From: an uncultured Kangiella sp.
Lineage (GTDB): Bacteria; Pseudomonadota; Gammaproteobacteria; Enterobacterales; DSM-103792
Assembly: GCA_946480585.1 (NCBI GenBank)
Contig: CAMLKQ010000071.1
Span: 1 to 9,253, forward strand
Direction of reading: 5' to 3'
Length of the DNA: 9,253 nt
Both the position numbers and the translations under genes were made by a program. Every line of letters begins with the position of its first letter. The stretch's first letter is position 1. The notes under the pieces are model-generated. The model was not told the DNA's origin and searched no databases. It saw nothing but the letters and a program-made list of their open reading frames with translations. This document shows, piece by piece, positions 1 through 7,546 of the stretch.

Positions 1-828
1 GGTTACGAGGTCAGCCTGCGCGATGGTCGGCGTGTGCAAATTGCGACGCGCGCGATGAGCGATGGCATGGGCCAGCTGGTGGTGATCTCGGATCTGACGG
101 AAACCCGTCGTTTGCAGGCGCGGTTGGCGCAACGCGATCGCATGGCGTCGATGGGCCAGTTGATGGCCAGTCTCGCGCACCAATTGCGCACTCCCATCGC
201 CAGCGCGCTGCTGTGCGCACATCAATTGCAGAAACATGCCGGCACCGATGCCGGTAGCCGTCATGCCAGCCGCGTTATCGAGCGGCTGCAGCACATGGAA
301 CGTCAAATTGCCGACATGCTGCTGGTCGCCGGTGGCGGCAGTCCGAAAGTCGAAGCGCTGGTCGTGTCCGATCTCGTTGATCGGTTGTTCGATATCTATC
401 AACCGCTTGCACAGCAACACGGCATCACACTGCGCCGGGAAGGATCGCGCTCTGCGCTGGCCGTGATTGGCAATCGCGATGCCTTGATTGGTGCGCTCGG
501 CAATCTGATCGACAACGCCTTTCATGCCTGCCTGCAGCGCAGCAAAACGGCCGGTGAAGTGTCTGTCCGGGTTGAGGAACGCGATGATCAGCACCTGACC
601 ATCAGCGTGGAAGACAACGGCTGCGGCATGTCGCCAGCAGTGCTGGCCCGGCTGCGCGAACCGTTCTTTACCACCAAGCGCACGGGCACCGGGCTTGGCC
701 TTGCCGTGGTGCAGGCGGTGGCGGAATCGCATCAGGCGGAATTGCGGATTAGCAGCGAAGTCGGCCAAGGCAGCCGCTTTGCATTGACATTGCCGCTGGC
801 GTCGATGGCGCTGGCACGTGCGGGTTGA
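1..828 (+). CDS. fleS: FleS-like sensor histidine kinase, 3' part (5' end outside window)
   Basis: This is the C-terminal 275 residues of a sensor histidine kinase that would phosphorylate the response regulator encoded next. The reading frame is open from base 1, so the start lies upstream; the GTG at 34 is internal. The first ~30 visible residues look like the end of a PAS domain. The dimerisation/phosphoacceptor helix follows, with the H-box LAHQLRTPIASALL (phosphoacceptor His at codon 60 of the fragment). The ATP-binding domain shows an N-box (NLIDNA, codons 168-173), a G1 box (VEDNGCGM), an F-box (EPFFTTK) and a G2 box (GTGLGLAVV). All catalytic motifs are present, so the visible part looks intact. 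No membrane segment is visible, which agrees with the soluble FleS of Pseudomonas. The fleS assignment rests on the H-box style and on the neighbouring fleR and fliE; kinase activity is inferred from motifs. Confidence 0.88.
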   Translation, partial: GYEVSLRDGRRVQIATRAMSDGMGQLVVISDLTETRRLQARLAQRDRMASMGQLMASLAHQLRTPIASALLCAHQLQKHAGTDAGSRHASRVIERLQHMERQIADMLLVAGGGSPKVEALVVSDLVDRLFDIYQPLAQQHGITLRREGSRSALAVIGNRDALIGALGNLIDNAFHACLQRSKTAGEVSVRVEERDDQHLTISVEDNGCGMSPAVLARLREPFFTTKRTGTGLGLAVVQAVAESHQAELRISSEVGQGSRFALTLPLASMALARAG

Positions 829-842
829 ACCGCGCATCGGTG

Positions 843-849
843 AGGAGGT
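843..849 (+). promoter_or_regulatory. Strong Shine-Dalgarno sequence that sets the fleR start
   Basis: AGGAGGT lies 7 bases before the GTG at 857. It favours that codon over an in-frame GTG at 818, which overlaps the end of fleS, lacks a comparable site and would add 13 residues before the receiver domain. Confidence 0.75.
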
Positions 850-856
850 AAGTGCC

Positions 857-2200
857 GTGACGGATATTTCTGTTCTGGTGGTCGAAGACGACACCGCATT
901 GCGTGAAGCCGTGGTGGAGACGCTGTCATCTGCCGGGTTTTCGGTCAGCAGCGCCAGCAGCGCCGAACAGGCGCAGCTGTTGCTGCACGAGCAGACACCG
1001 AATCTGGTGCTGTCGGATTGGAACCTGGAAAACATGTCAGGTCATGATCTGCTGCGTCATATCCGGCGCATTCACAACAATTTGCCGGTGGTGCTGATGA
1101 CGGCCTATGGCAACGTCGGTAACGCGGTCAAGGCGATGCAGGATGGCGCCACCGACTACCTGCAAAAGCCGTTTTCACCGGAAACGCTGATCGATACCGT
1201 CAAGCAATATGCCCGCGCGCAAGTCGGCGGCAGTGGCCCGGTTGCGGTGGATCCGCGCAGTGTCGAATTGTTGACGCTGGCGCGTCGTGTGGCCGAATCC
1301 GAAGCGACAGTGCTGTTGACTGGCCCGAGTGGCGTCGGCAAAGAAGTGCTGGCGCGCTACGTTCACGATCATTCGCAGCGCCGTAATGGTCCGTTCGTTG
1401 CCATCAACTGCGCCGCGATCCCGGAAAACATGCTTGAGGCGACCTTGTTCGGTTACGAAAAAGGCGCGTTCACCGGTGCCCATCAGGCGACGCCGGGCAA
1501 GTTTGAACAGGCTCAGGGCGGCACGCTGCTGCTCGATGAAATTTCCGAAATGGATCTGAATCTGCAGGCCAAGCTGTTGCGGGTGCTGCAAGAGCGGGAA
1601 GTGGAGCGGCTCGGTGGTCGCAAACCGATCGCGCTGAACGTGCGGGTCATTGCCACCTCCAACCGCAATATGCTCGAGGAAGTCAAAGCCCATCGTTTTC
1701 GCGAAGACCTGTATTTCCGTCTGAACGTGTTTCCGCTGCGTTGTCTTGCACTGGCCGAGCGGCCCGGCGACATCGTGCCGATTGCCGAGCATCTGATTGC
1801 CCGTCACTGCCGTGGCAGCCAGCGGGTGCCGCCGAAGCTGTCCATCGAGGCCATGGCGGCGCTGACCGCGCACAACTGGCCCGGCAATGTCCGCGAACTC
1901 GACAACGCGGTGCAGCGGGCGCTGATTCTGCAAACTGGACGTGAATTGACGGCGACCGATTTTCAGTTGGCGACCGCACCGAGCCATGATGATGGCGCGT
2001 CGGCAGTGGAGCCGACGCCGGAAAACCGGCTGAGCGATGCCGTGCGCCGCATTGAATTCGAGCGCATTCTGCAAACGCTGCGTGACAGCGGTGATACCCG
2101 CGAGAGTATCGCCAAGCAACTTGGCATCAGCCCGCGCACCTTGCGCTACAAGCTCGCGCGGATGCGCGAGATGGGCTATGCCGTACCGAACGGCGTGTAA
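857..2200 (+). CDS. fleR: FleR-like sigma-54-dependent response regulator (NtrC family)
   Basis: A 447-residue transcription activator that, once phosphorylated by FleS, should remodel sigma-54 RNA polymerase at flagellar promoters. Residues ~3-120 are a receiver domain with the acidic pair D11/D12, phosphoacceptor D54, T82 and K104 (in QKPF). The AAA+ domain (~130-360) has a Walker A motif GPSGVGKE (156-163; most family members have GESGTGKE), the sigma-54 contact loop GAFTGA (203-208), Walker B GGTLLLDE (221-228) and ATSNRN as a sensor-like segment. The C-terminus has a Fis-type helix-turn-helix containing IAKQLGISPRTLRYKL. The segment ENMLEATLFGYEKGAFTGA matches what I recall of FleR proteins. 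I chose the GTG at 857 because of its strong ribosome site and because it leaves a normal short leader before the receiver domain. It begins 28 bases after fleS, so the two are probably one operon. The last 16 bases are repeated just downstream. Confidence 0.93.
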   Translation: MTDISVLVVEDDTALREAVVETLSSAGFSVSSASSAEQAQLLLHEQTPNLVLSDWNLENMSGHDLLRHIRRIHNNLPVVLMTAYGNVGNAVKAMQDGATDYLQKPFSPETLIDTVKQYARAQVGGSGPVAVDPRSVELLTLARRVAESEATVLLTGPSGVGKEVLARYVHDHSQRRNGPFVAINCAAIPENMLEATLFGYEKGAFTGAHQATPGKFEQAQGGTLLLDEISEMDLNLQAKLLRVLQEREVERLGGRKPIALNVRVIATSNRNMLEEVKAHRFREDLYFRLNVFPLRCLALAERPGDIVPIAEHLIARHCRGSQRVPPKLSIEAMAALTAHNWPGNVRELDNAVQRALILQTGRELTATDFQLATAPSHDDGASAVEPTPENRLSDAVRRIEFERILQTLRDSGDTRESIAKQLGISPRTLRYKLARMREMGYAVPNGV

Positions 2201-2220
2201 AGAGACCGAACGGCGTGTAA
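2185..2220 (+). repeat. Tandem duplication of the fleR 3' end including its stop codon
   Basis: The 16 bases accgaacggcgtgtaa occur at 2185-2200 and again, identically, at 2205-2220, a 20-base period. The first copy ends fleR; the second lies outside the gene and ends in TAATG. This looks like a recent slippage duplication. A mutation in the first stop would not restore a frame-matched second stop, because the period is not a multiple of three. Confidence 0.9.
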
Positions 2221-2318
2221 TGAATGCGGTTGGGATTGGCGGCGCGACCGCACAGATCATCAACACGGCCGCACGGATCATCAACGTAGTGAAGAGCAAG
2301 TGTCATGAACACGATTGA
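2220..2318 (+). CDS. Possible 32-residue leader peptide overlapping fliE (weak)
   Basis: An ATG at 2220, fused to the second TAA of the duplicated fleR end, opens a 32-codon frame that crosses the whole spacer and stops at 2316-2318, 14 bases into fliE. The peptide contains two near-identical heptads (ATAQIIN and TAARIIN) followed by VVKSK, which could form a short amphipathic helix. There is no convincing Shine-Dalgarno site in front of it and I recognise no family. It may be only a chance frame across the 21-base repeat, whose period divides by three. I list it because it would couple translation to fliE if real. Confidence 0.12.
   Translation: MNAVGIGGATAQIINTAARIINVVKSKCHEHD
2237..2252 (+). 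promoter_or_regulatory. Candidate sigma-54 promoter before fliE (weak match)
   Basis: TGGC at 2237-2240 and GCA at 2250-2252 have the required GG-N10-GC spacing, but AC of the -24 box and TT of the -12 box are missing. Transcription would begin near 2263, giving a leader of about 40 bases before fliE. Sigma-54 control of the fliE operon by FleR is established in Pseudomonas aeruginosa; the site here is inferred. A second GG-N10-GC match at 2232-2245 is poorer. Confidence 0.28.
2246..2285 (+). repeat. Imperfect 21-base-period direct repeat in the fliE leader
   Basis: Positions 2246-2264 and 2267-2285 are 19-base copies that differ at two positions, sharing ccgcac and gatcatcaac. The 21-base period is two turns of the helix, so both copies face the same side of the DNA. 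It could be a pair of regulator sites or a relic of duplication; the sequence alone does not decide. Confidence 0.8.
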
Positions 2319-2673
2319 TCGCAGTCAGTTGCTCAGTGAATTGCGCGCGCTGGCCGGACAGGCGGGCGCTGGTGCCCGTGCCGACACGGTCCGGCTGGAC
2401 AACAAGCTTGGTGGTTTGCCGACGAGCGCGACGCCCGGCGTCAACGGCGTGCAGCAGTTTGGCAACCTGTTTTCGCAAGCACTCGACAATGTCAGCAGTC
2501 TGCAACAGCAGTCCAGTGCCTTGCAGACCCGGGTCGAGTTGGGCGACAAGAGCGTGAGCCTGGTACAGGCCATGGTGGCCAGCCAGAAATCGAGCATCGC
2601 GTTTCAGGCGACTGTACAGGTGCGTAACCGATTGGTTGCGGCGTACCAAGACATCATGAACATGCCAATCTGA
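2305..2673 (+). CDS. fliE: Flagellar hook-basal body complex protein FliE
   Basis: FliE is the first rod component; it joins the MS ring to the proximal rod and is exported by the flagellar type III machinery. This protein has 122 residues, slightly longer than the usual 100-110. The extra length is in a variable Gly/Ala/Thr-rich N-terminal part (~15-45). The diagnostic features are the segment FGNLFSQALDNVSSLQQQSS (residues ~52-71) and the conserved C-terminus QVRNRLVAAYQDIMNMPI, both hallmarks of FliE. The C-terminal half is helical, as in other rod proteins, and there is no signal peptide, as expected for a type III substrate. The ATG at 2305 has only a weak ribosome site (GAAGAG at 2291-2296). 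It is the first gene of the basal-body block, and fliF begins 26 bases after its stop. Confidence 0.97.
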   Translation: MNTIDRSQLLSELRALAGQAGAGARADTVRLDNKLGGLPTSATPGVNGVQQFGNLFSQALDNVSSLQQQSSALQTRVELGDKSVSLVQAMVASQKSSIAFQATVQVRNRLVAAYQDIMNMPI

Positions 2674-2699
2674 CGATTGGCTGAGCGGAGCAAGCAGTC

Positions 2700-4400
2700 A
2701 TGGCAGAAGTTGCACAAGAGAATGCATTGGTCAGCAGCCCCGGGCTGGCCAGCGGCGGCATTCTGGCCAATTTAAGCAACATGACGGTGCTGCGCCAGAT
2801 CGGCATCCTGATCGGTCTGGCTGCCAGCGTTGCTTTGGGTCTGCTGGTGGTGCTGTGGCTGCGTGAACCACTGATGCGCCCGCTTGGCCCGATTGATCGG
2901 GACAATTCGCTGGCGGTGGTCAGCATGCTGGAGCAGCAAAAGGTGCCGTACCGCTTGGAGCCGGATGGTTCGATTAGCGTGGCACAGGAAGATTTTTCCC
3001 GCGTGCAGATGCAGCTCGCCGCACAAGGCATTGAAGCCGGTGGCGCTGAAGTCGACAAGTTGCTGGCGCGTGACACCGGCTTTTCGGTCAGTCAGCGTCT
3101 CGAGCAGGCGCGCTTGCTGCGCACGCAAGAAATTCGGCTGGCGCGCACCATTGAGCAGTTTTCTGGTGTGCGTGCGGCGGAAGTGCATCTGGCGTTGCCG
3201 AAGGAGGCGGTTTTTCTGCGTGACAACGAAAAGCCCAGCGCCTCGGTACTGCTGAATCTCTATTCTGCACGCGCACTCGATGCCGAGCAGGTTCGCGCGA
3301 TCGTCGATCTTGTGGCCGGCAGCGTACAGAACCTGGATTCGAGCCGGGTCACGATCACCGATCAATTCGGTCGTCTGCATCACTCCGGCAGCATGAGTCA
3401 GGATGAAATCCAGTCCAGCAAGGAGTTCGCCGAAAGCCGCAAGCGCGCCGATGAGTTGCGGAAGAAAGTGGAACGCATTCTGGAGCCCATTGTCGGTGCC
3501 GGCAATTACACCGTCGAGCTGCACGTTGACATGGATTTCAGCGCACAGGAAGCCACCCAGAAAGTTTATAACGCCGACCTGCCGGCGCTGCGTTCCGAGC
3601 GTGTTCTGAACGAGCAAAATGCCACCGCCGGTGCGCAAGGTGTGCCGGGTGCGCTGACCAATCAGCCGCCGACACCGGCCACCGCACCGGAAGTCGCTGG
3701 CGCGGGTACTGCAACTGCCACGGCGGCACAAACCGGCAATGGCAGCCGCCGGGAAGAAGCCGAGCGCAATTACGATCACGATACGACCATCTCGCATACT
3801 CGTTCGCAGATCGGTGTCGTGCGCCGGGTGACGGCATCGATTGGTCTGGATTTTATTGCGCCACCCGCTGCCGCGCCGGCAGATCCGGCGGCAACGCCAG
3901 ACGCAGCGGCCGCCGCCAAAGTGGCGCGTTCGGCCGCAGAAGTCGCGAACATCACGCGCCTGGTGCAGAGCGCAATCGGCTTTGATGCCCAGCGTGGCGA
4001 TCTGGTCGAAGTGCAAAGCTTCCCGTTTGTGCGAGCGGAAGTACCAGAAGTGCCGCACGAGATACCGTTCTGGGAGCAGCCGTGGTTCCAGATGTTGTTC
4101 AAGCCGATGCTCGGTTTGATTATCGCGGTGGTGTTTGTCCTCGGCGTGCTGCGGCCGGTGATGCGCCGTCTGTCTGGCGAAGAGCAGAGCGAAGCGGTGC
4201 GTCAGGCTACACTGGCAGGCATGGGCCCCGATGGCATGCGCGAAGACACCCTGAGCCTATCCGGTACGGGAGCCTCGCTCAGCTTGCCGCCGCCGGTGAC
4301 AACGGAACTTGATTCGGTTGCCCGCGCCAAAGCCGTAGTGCAGTCCGACCCCACCATCGTCGCGCAAGTGGTGAAGACCTGGATGGAAAAAGATGCCTGA
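2700..4400 (+). CDS. fliF: Flagellar MS-ring protein FliF
   Basis: FliF (566 residues, normal length) forms the membrane ring on which rotor, rod and export gate assemble. A first membrane segment lies at about 34-54 and a second at about 466-484; the large region between them is periplasmic. It contains ring-building motifs, seen for example in LEQARLLRTQEIRLARTI and ERILEPIVGAGNYTVELHVD. Two low-complexity stretches (~318-349, rich in Pro/Thr/Ala/Gly, and ~387-407, rich in Ala/Pro) fit the poorly conserved periplasmic loop of the family. The cytoplasmic C-terminus ends DPTIVAQVVKTWMEKD, the conserved helix that binds FliG. GGAG at 2687-2690 stands 9 bases before the ATG. The last 8 bases overlap fliG, which suits translational coupling of two proteins that bind each other directly. 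Confidence 0.98.
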   Translation: MAEVAQENALVSSPGLASGGILANLSNMTVLRQIGILIGLAASVALGLLVVLWLREPLMRPLGPIDRDNSLAVVSMLEQQKVPYRLEPDGSISVAQEDFSRVQMQLAAQGIEAGGAEVDKLLARDTGFSVSQRLEQARLLRTQEIRLARTIEQFSGVRAAEVHLALPKEAVFLRDNEKPSASVLLNLYSARALDAEQVRAIVDLVAGSVQNLDSSRVTITDQFGRLHHSGSMSQDEIQSSKEFAESRKRADELRKKVERILEPIVGAGNYTVELHVDMDFSAQEATQKVYNADLPALRSERVLNEQNATAGAQGVPGALTNQPPTPATAPEVAGAGTATATAAQTGNGSRREEAERNYDHDTTISHTRSQIGVVRRVTASIGLDFIAPPAAAPADPAATPDAAAAAKVARSAAEVANITRLVQSAIGFDAQRGDLVEVQSFPFVRAEVPEVPHEIPFWEQPWFQMLFKPMLGLIIAVVFVLGVLRPVMRRLSGEEQSEAVRQATLAGMGPDGMREDTLSLSGTGASLSLPPPVTTELDSVARAKAVVQSDPTIVAQVVKTWMEKDA

Positions 4401-5448
4401 GAACGCAAGCACTGAAAAGAAGCCGGCCGAGGCGGAAAAGAAAGAGCTTTCGGTCGAACGCTTCAACAACACCGAACAGGCCGCCATTCTGTTGCTGAGC
4501 CTCGGCGAAGATCATGCCGCGCAGGTGCTCAAGCACATGGGCCCGAAAGAAGTGCAGCGCATTGGTCTCGCCATGGCAGCAGTCAAGCATGTCGAGCGCA
4601 CCGATGTCGATTCGGTGGTCAACAAGTTTCTGGTTGAAGTCGAGAAGCAGACGGGTATCGGTATCGGCACCGAAGAGTATATTCGCAACACCTTGCGCGC
4701 CGCGCTCGGTTCCGACAAGGCCGATGCCTTGTGTGATCGCATTCTCGCCGGCGCCAACACCAAGGGCCTCGACACACTGAAGTGGATGGATGCGCGCGCC
4801 GTTGCCGATCTGATTCGTTATGAGCATCCGCAGATCCAGACCATTGTACTGGCCTATCTGGATCCGGATCAGTCCGCGGCCGTGCTGTCGCAGTTTCCGG
4901 AAAAGGTCAAACTCGATCTGACCATGCGCATTGCGTCGCTGGAAGCCGTGCAACCAGCGGCGTTGTCGGAACTCAACAACATCATGGAGCGTCAGCTGTC
5001 CGGTCAGACCGGTTCCAAATCCGCCAACCTGGGCGGCACCAAGCGGGCGGCTGACATCATCAACTTCCTTGACGGTTCCATTCAGAGTGCGCTGATTGAT
5101 CAGATCAAGCAGGTCGATGAGGACTTGTCGCAGAAGATTCAGGATCTGATGTTCGTGTTCGAGAACCTGGTTGAGGTTGATGATCGCGGCATCCAGACCC
5201 TGCTGCGAGAAGTCTCGACCGACACCCTGATCACTGCCTTGAAGGGCGCCGACGAGACGGTGCGTGAAAAGATCTTCAAGAACATGTCGAAGCGGGCGGC
5301 TGAACTGATGCGGGAAGATTTGGCCTCGATGGGGCCGGTCAAGCTCAGCGATGTCGAGAAAGCGCAGAAGGAAATTCTGACGGTGGCCCGTCGCATGGCC
5401 GATGCGGGCGAGCTCGTGCTGAGCGCGAGCGGCGAGCAGATGGTCTGA
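4393..5448 (+). CDS. fliG: Flagellar motor switch protein FliG
   Basis: FliG (351 residues) sits on the cytoplasmic face of FliF and converts stator activity into torque. An N-terminal extension of about 20 charged residues (MPENASTEKKPAEAEKKEL) precedes the FliF-binding domain that begins near NNTEQAAILLLSLGE. The middle domain has the FliM-binding EHPQ motif at 144-147, and a Gly-Gly hinge lies at 214-215. In the C-terminal domain, the charged residues known to act in torque in Escherichia coli (K264, R281, D288, D289, R297) align with K284, R301, E308, D309 and K317, so every charge is kept although two residues are swapped conservatively. This alignment is from memory. The ATG overlaps the end of fliF by 8 bases. 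The extension is longer than in enteric FliG, but no better internal start is evident. Confidence 0.98.
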   Translation: MPENASTEKKPAEAEKKELSVERFNNTEQAAILLLSLGEDHAAQVLKHMGPKEVQRIGLAMAAVKHVERTDVDSVVNKFLVEVEKQTGIGIGTEEYIRNTLRAALGSDKADALCDRILAGANTKGLDTLKWMDARAVADLIRYEHPQIQTIVLAYLDPDQSAAVLSQFPEKVKLDLTMRIASLEAVQPAALSELNNIMERQLSGQTGSKSANLGGTKRAADIINFLDGSIQSALIDQIKQVDEDLSQKIQDLMFVFENLVEVDDRGIQTLLREVSTDTLITALKGADETVREKIFKNMSKRAAELMREDLASMGPVKLSDVEKAQKEILTVARRMADAGELVLSASGEQMV

Positions 5449-5468
5449 GTGGACTTGAGTAACGCGCC

Positions 5469-6191
5469 ATGAGCGGATTCGACACCTCAAAAGCCAAGCC
5501 GTGGGATCTGCCGGACATGAAAGAGAAGGCAGTCAACGCGGCATCGCGTCCGCCGCCGCGCCAGCCCGGTGAAGCCCGCAACAACACCGCCTTGGTTACC
5601 GCCGAAATGTTGCAGCAGCTGCGCGAGCAGGCTCGTCACGAAGGCTATGAAGAAGGTTTGAAAAACGGCCACCGCGACGGTTTGGCGCAAGGCTTGGCCG
5701 AAGGTCGCCGCACCATCGACGAGGAAGTCGGGCGGCAACGCGAACGCTTTGAGCAACTGTTCGCGGCACTGGCACGACCGCTTGAGGCCATGGACGAGCA
5801 GGCGGAACAGGCGCTCGTGCAGTTGGCCGTTTCCATTGCCAAACAGATCATCCGGCGCGAACTGAAAACGGCGCCCGGTCAAATCGTGGCGGTCGTCCGT
5901 GAGGCCGTGAAGTTGCTGCCGATCTCGCGCCAGACGATCCGCGTTTACCTGCATCCGGAAGATGCCGCCTTGGTGCGGGAAGTGTTTGCGCTCGATGCCG
6001 GTAGCGAGCACACCTGGCAAGTGCTGGATGATCCGAGTCAGGCACGCGGTGGTTGCCGCGTTCTGACTGACGATTCGACCATTGACGCCAGTTTGGACAG
6101 TCGCATTGCAGCAGTCGTTGCCCATGTTTTGGGTGGCGAGCGGAGTGATGATGAGCGCGGCCCAGCGAATTCCGCTACACCAACGGCTTGA
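5469..6191 (+). CDS. fliH: Flagellar export apparatus protein FliH
   Basis: FliH (240 residues) binds the ATPase FliI, restrains it and docks it at the C ring and export gate. The N-terminus carries KPWDLPD around W12, like the Trp-containing segment that docks FliH. A glycine-repeat helix follows, with G59, G63, G67, G71, G75 and G79 exactly four residues apart, the GxxxG pattern typical of FliH. The C-terminal domain resembles type III stator proteins (HrpE/YscL-like) and ends with [20 protein letters not shown], conserved in the family. The last ~17 residues are polar, poorly conserved and encoded where fliI overlaps. The start is fixed by an in-frame TAA at 5460-5462, just 9 bases before the ATG; the ribosome site is weak, so coupling to fliG (20-base gap) is likely. 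Confidence 0.95.
   Translation: MSGFDTSKAKPWDLPDMKEKAVNAASRPPPRQPGEARNNTALVTAEMLQQLREQARHEGYEEGLKNGHRDGLAQGLAEGRRTIDEEVGRQRERFEQLFAALARPLEAMDEQAEQALVQLAVSIAKQIIRRELKTAPGQIVAVVREAVKLLPISRQTIRVYLHPEDAALVREVFALDAGSEHTWQVLDDPSQARGGCRVLTDDSTIDASLDSRIAAVVAHVLGGERSDDERGPANSATPTA
6142..6145 (+). promoter_or_regulatory. Shine-Dalgarno site choosing the fliI start inside fliH
   Basis: GGAG is followed by three consecutive in-frame start codons: GTG 6145, ATG 6148 and ATG 6151. Only the last has a workable 5-base spacer, so it is the preferred start. Confidence 0.55.
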
Positions 6192-7521
6192 GGTCTACCA
6201 ACAGCGCGTTGCCAACGCGCCCGGCTTGCAGGTCGAAGGCAAGCTGGTGCGTATGGTCGGGCTGACGCTGGAGGCGGTCGGCTGCCGCTTGCCGGTTGGC
6301 GGCCGCTGCCTGATCCGCGGCCACGACGGTCGTTTGCACCGCGCCGAAGTCGTCGGCTTTGCTGGCGACAGTTTGTATCTGATGCCAACTGCCGATCTGC
6401 ACGGCCTTGGCCCTGGTGCCACGGTGCTGCCGATCAGCGGTGCGGCAGAAATTCTGGTGGGTGGCAATTTGCTTGGCCGCGTGCTGGACGGTGAGGGCCA
6501 GCCGATCGACGGCAAAGGTCCGTTGTCCGGCAGTTATCGTTCGCTGGCGGCAAAACCGATCAACCCGTTGGCGCGGCACCCGATCAGTGAGCCGCTTGAT
6601 GTCGGTGTGCGCGTCATCAATGCCCTGTTGACGGTGGGGCGTGGTCAGCGCATGGGCTTGTTCGCCGGATCCGGCGTCGGCAAGAGCGTGCTGCTCGGCA
6701 TGATGACCAAGTTCACCGAAGCCGATGTGATTGTCGTTGGCCTCATTGGTGAGCGTGGTCGCGAGGTCAAGGAATTCATCGAACACATTCTCGGCGAAGA
6801 AGGCCTGCGTCGATCGGTTGTGGTCGCAGTGCCGGCCGATTTGCCACCGCTGCTGCGGCTGCAGGGCGCACAGGTCGCCACCACCATCGCCGAGTCGTTT
6901 CGCGATGAAGGCAAGCAGGTGTTGTTGCTGATGGATTCGCTGACCCGTTACTGTCAGGCACAACGCGAAATTGCACTGGCAGTCGGTGAACCGCCGGCAA
7001 CAAAAGGTTACCCGCCGTCGGTTTTTGCCAAGCTGCCGGTGCTGGTCGAGCGTGCCGGCAATGCCGAGAAAGGCGCCGGTTCGATCACCGCGTTCTACAC
7101 CGTGCTGACCGAAGGTGACGATCAGCAGGATCCGATCGCCGATGCCGCGCGCGCCATTCTCGACGGCCACATCGTGTTGTCACGGCGGCTCGCCGAAGCC
7201 GGCCATTATCCCGCCATCGATATCGAAGCCTCGATCAGCCGGGCCATGCCGCAGATCACTGCCGGTGCGCATCAACAAGCGGCGGTATTGGTCAAGCAGA
7301 TCTATGCCACCTATCAGCAGAATCGCGACCTGATTACGGTAGGGGCGTACCAGAGTGGCGCCGACAGCGCGATTGACGAAGCCATCAGCCTGATGCCGGT
7401 CATCAACCAATTCTTACAGCAAGGCATGAATGAAAAAGTGCCGTTGAAAGACAGTTTGCTTGGCTTGGAGCAGATCCTGGCCGCCGAACCGACTATGCTT
7501 CCTGCTAATCGTCGGCGCTGA
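6151..7521 (+). CDS. fliI: Flagellum-specific export ATPase FliI
   Basis: FliI is the hexameric ATPase of the flagellar type III export system, related to the F1-ATPase beta subunit; it helps unfold and deliver export substrates at the inner-membrane gate. From the ATG at 6151 it has 456 residues, typical for FliI. Walker A is AGSGVGKS (172-179, K178) and Walker B is VLLLMD (257-262, D262). Further family marks are [15 protein letters not shown], the signature [16 protein letters not shown], and [11 protein letters not shown] (354-364), whose arginine lies where the ATPase family's conserved signature occurs. The N-terminal beta-barrel region (~30-95) is present. The gene overlaps fliH by 41 bases in another frame, suggesting coupled synthesis of ATPase and regulator. 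The frame is open further upstream to 6082, but that would add residues with no family counterpart. Confidence 0.98.
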   Translation: MSAAQRIPLHQRLEVYQQRVANAPGLQVEGKLVRMVGLTLEAVGCRLPVGGRCLIRGHDGRLHRAEVVGFAGDSLYLMPTADLHGLGPGATVLPISGAAEILVGGNLLGRVLDGEGQPIDGKGPLSGSYRSLAAKPINPLARHPISEPLDVGVRVINALLTVGRGQRMGLFAGSGVGKSVLLGMMTKFTEADVIVVGLIGERGREVKEFIEHILGEEGLRRSVVVAVPADLPPLLRLQGAQVATTIAESFRDEGKQVLLLMDSLTRYCQAQREIALAVGEPPATKGYPPSVFAKLPVLVERAGNAEKGAGSITAFYTVLTEGDDQQDPIADAARAILDGHIVLSRRLAEAGHYPAIDIEASISRAMPQITAGAHQQAAVLVKQIYATYQQNRDLITVGAYQSGADSAIDEAISLMPVINQFLQQGMNEKVPLKDSLLGLEQILAAEPTMLPANRRR

Positions 7522-7528
7522 GCCGACG
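7510..7528 (+). other. Small hairpin at the fliI stop codon
   Basis: cgtcggc (7510-7516) and gccgacg (7522-7528) form a 7-base-pair stem around the 5-base loop gctga, which holds part of the fliI stop. No run of T follows, so it is not a standard terminator. It abuts the GGTGGAG ribosome site of fliJ (7528-7534). Confidence 0.5.
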
Positions 7529-7546
7529 GTGGAGTAACCCCAGACC

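Noticed and set aside
818..859. Upstream GTG start for fleR overlapping fleS
   Set aside because: It has no good ribosome site, while AGGAGGT is ideally placed for the GTG at 857.
1175..2299. Long minus-strand open frame opposite fleR (374 codons)
   Set aside because: It lies wholly across a clear gene with intact motifs; its product is Arg/Gln/His-rich without recognisable domains. Such shadow frames are common in GC-rich coding DNA.
2772..4058. Minus-strand open frame opposite fliF (428 codons)
   Set aside because: Shadow of the fliF reading frame; product low in recognisable structure and no ribosome site of note.
4279..5490. Minus-strand open frame opposite fliG (403 codons)
   Set aside because: Shadow of fliG, spanning three gene boundaries without independent promoter or family signal.
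6175..7170. Minus-strand open frame opposite fliI (331 codons)
   Set aside because: Shadow of fliI; composition typical of antisense GC-rich frames.
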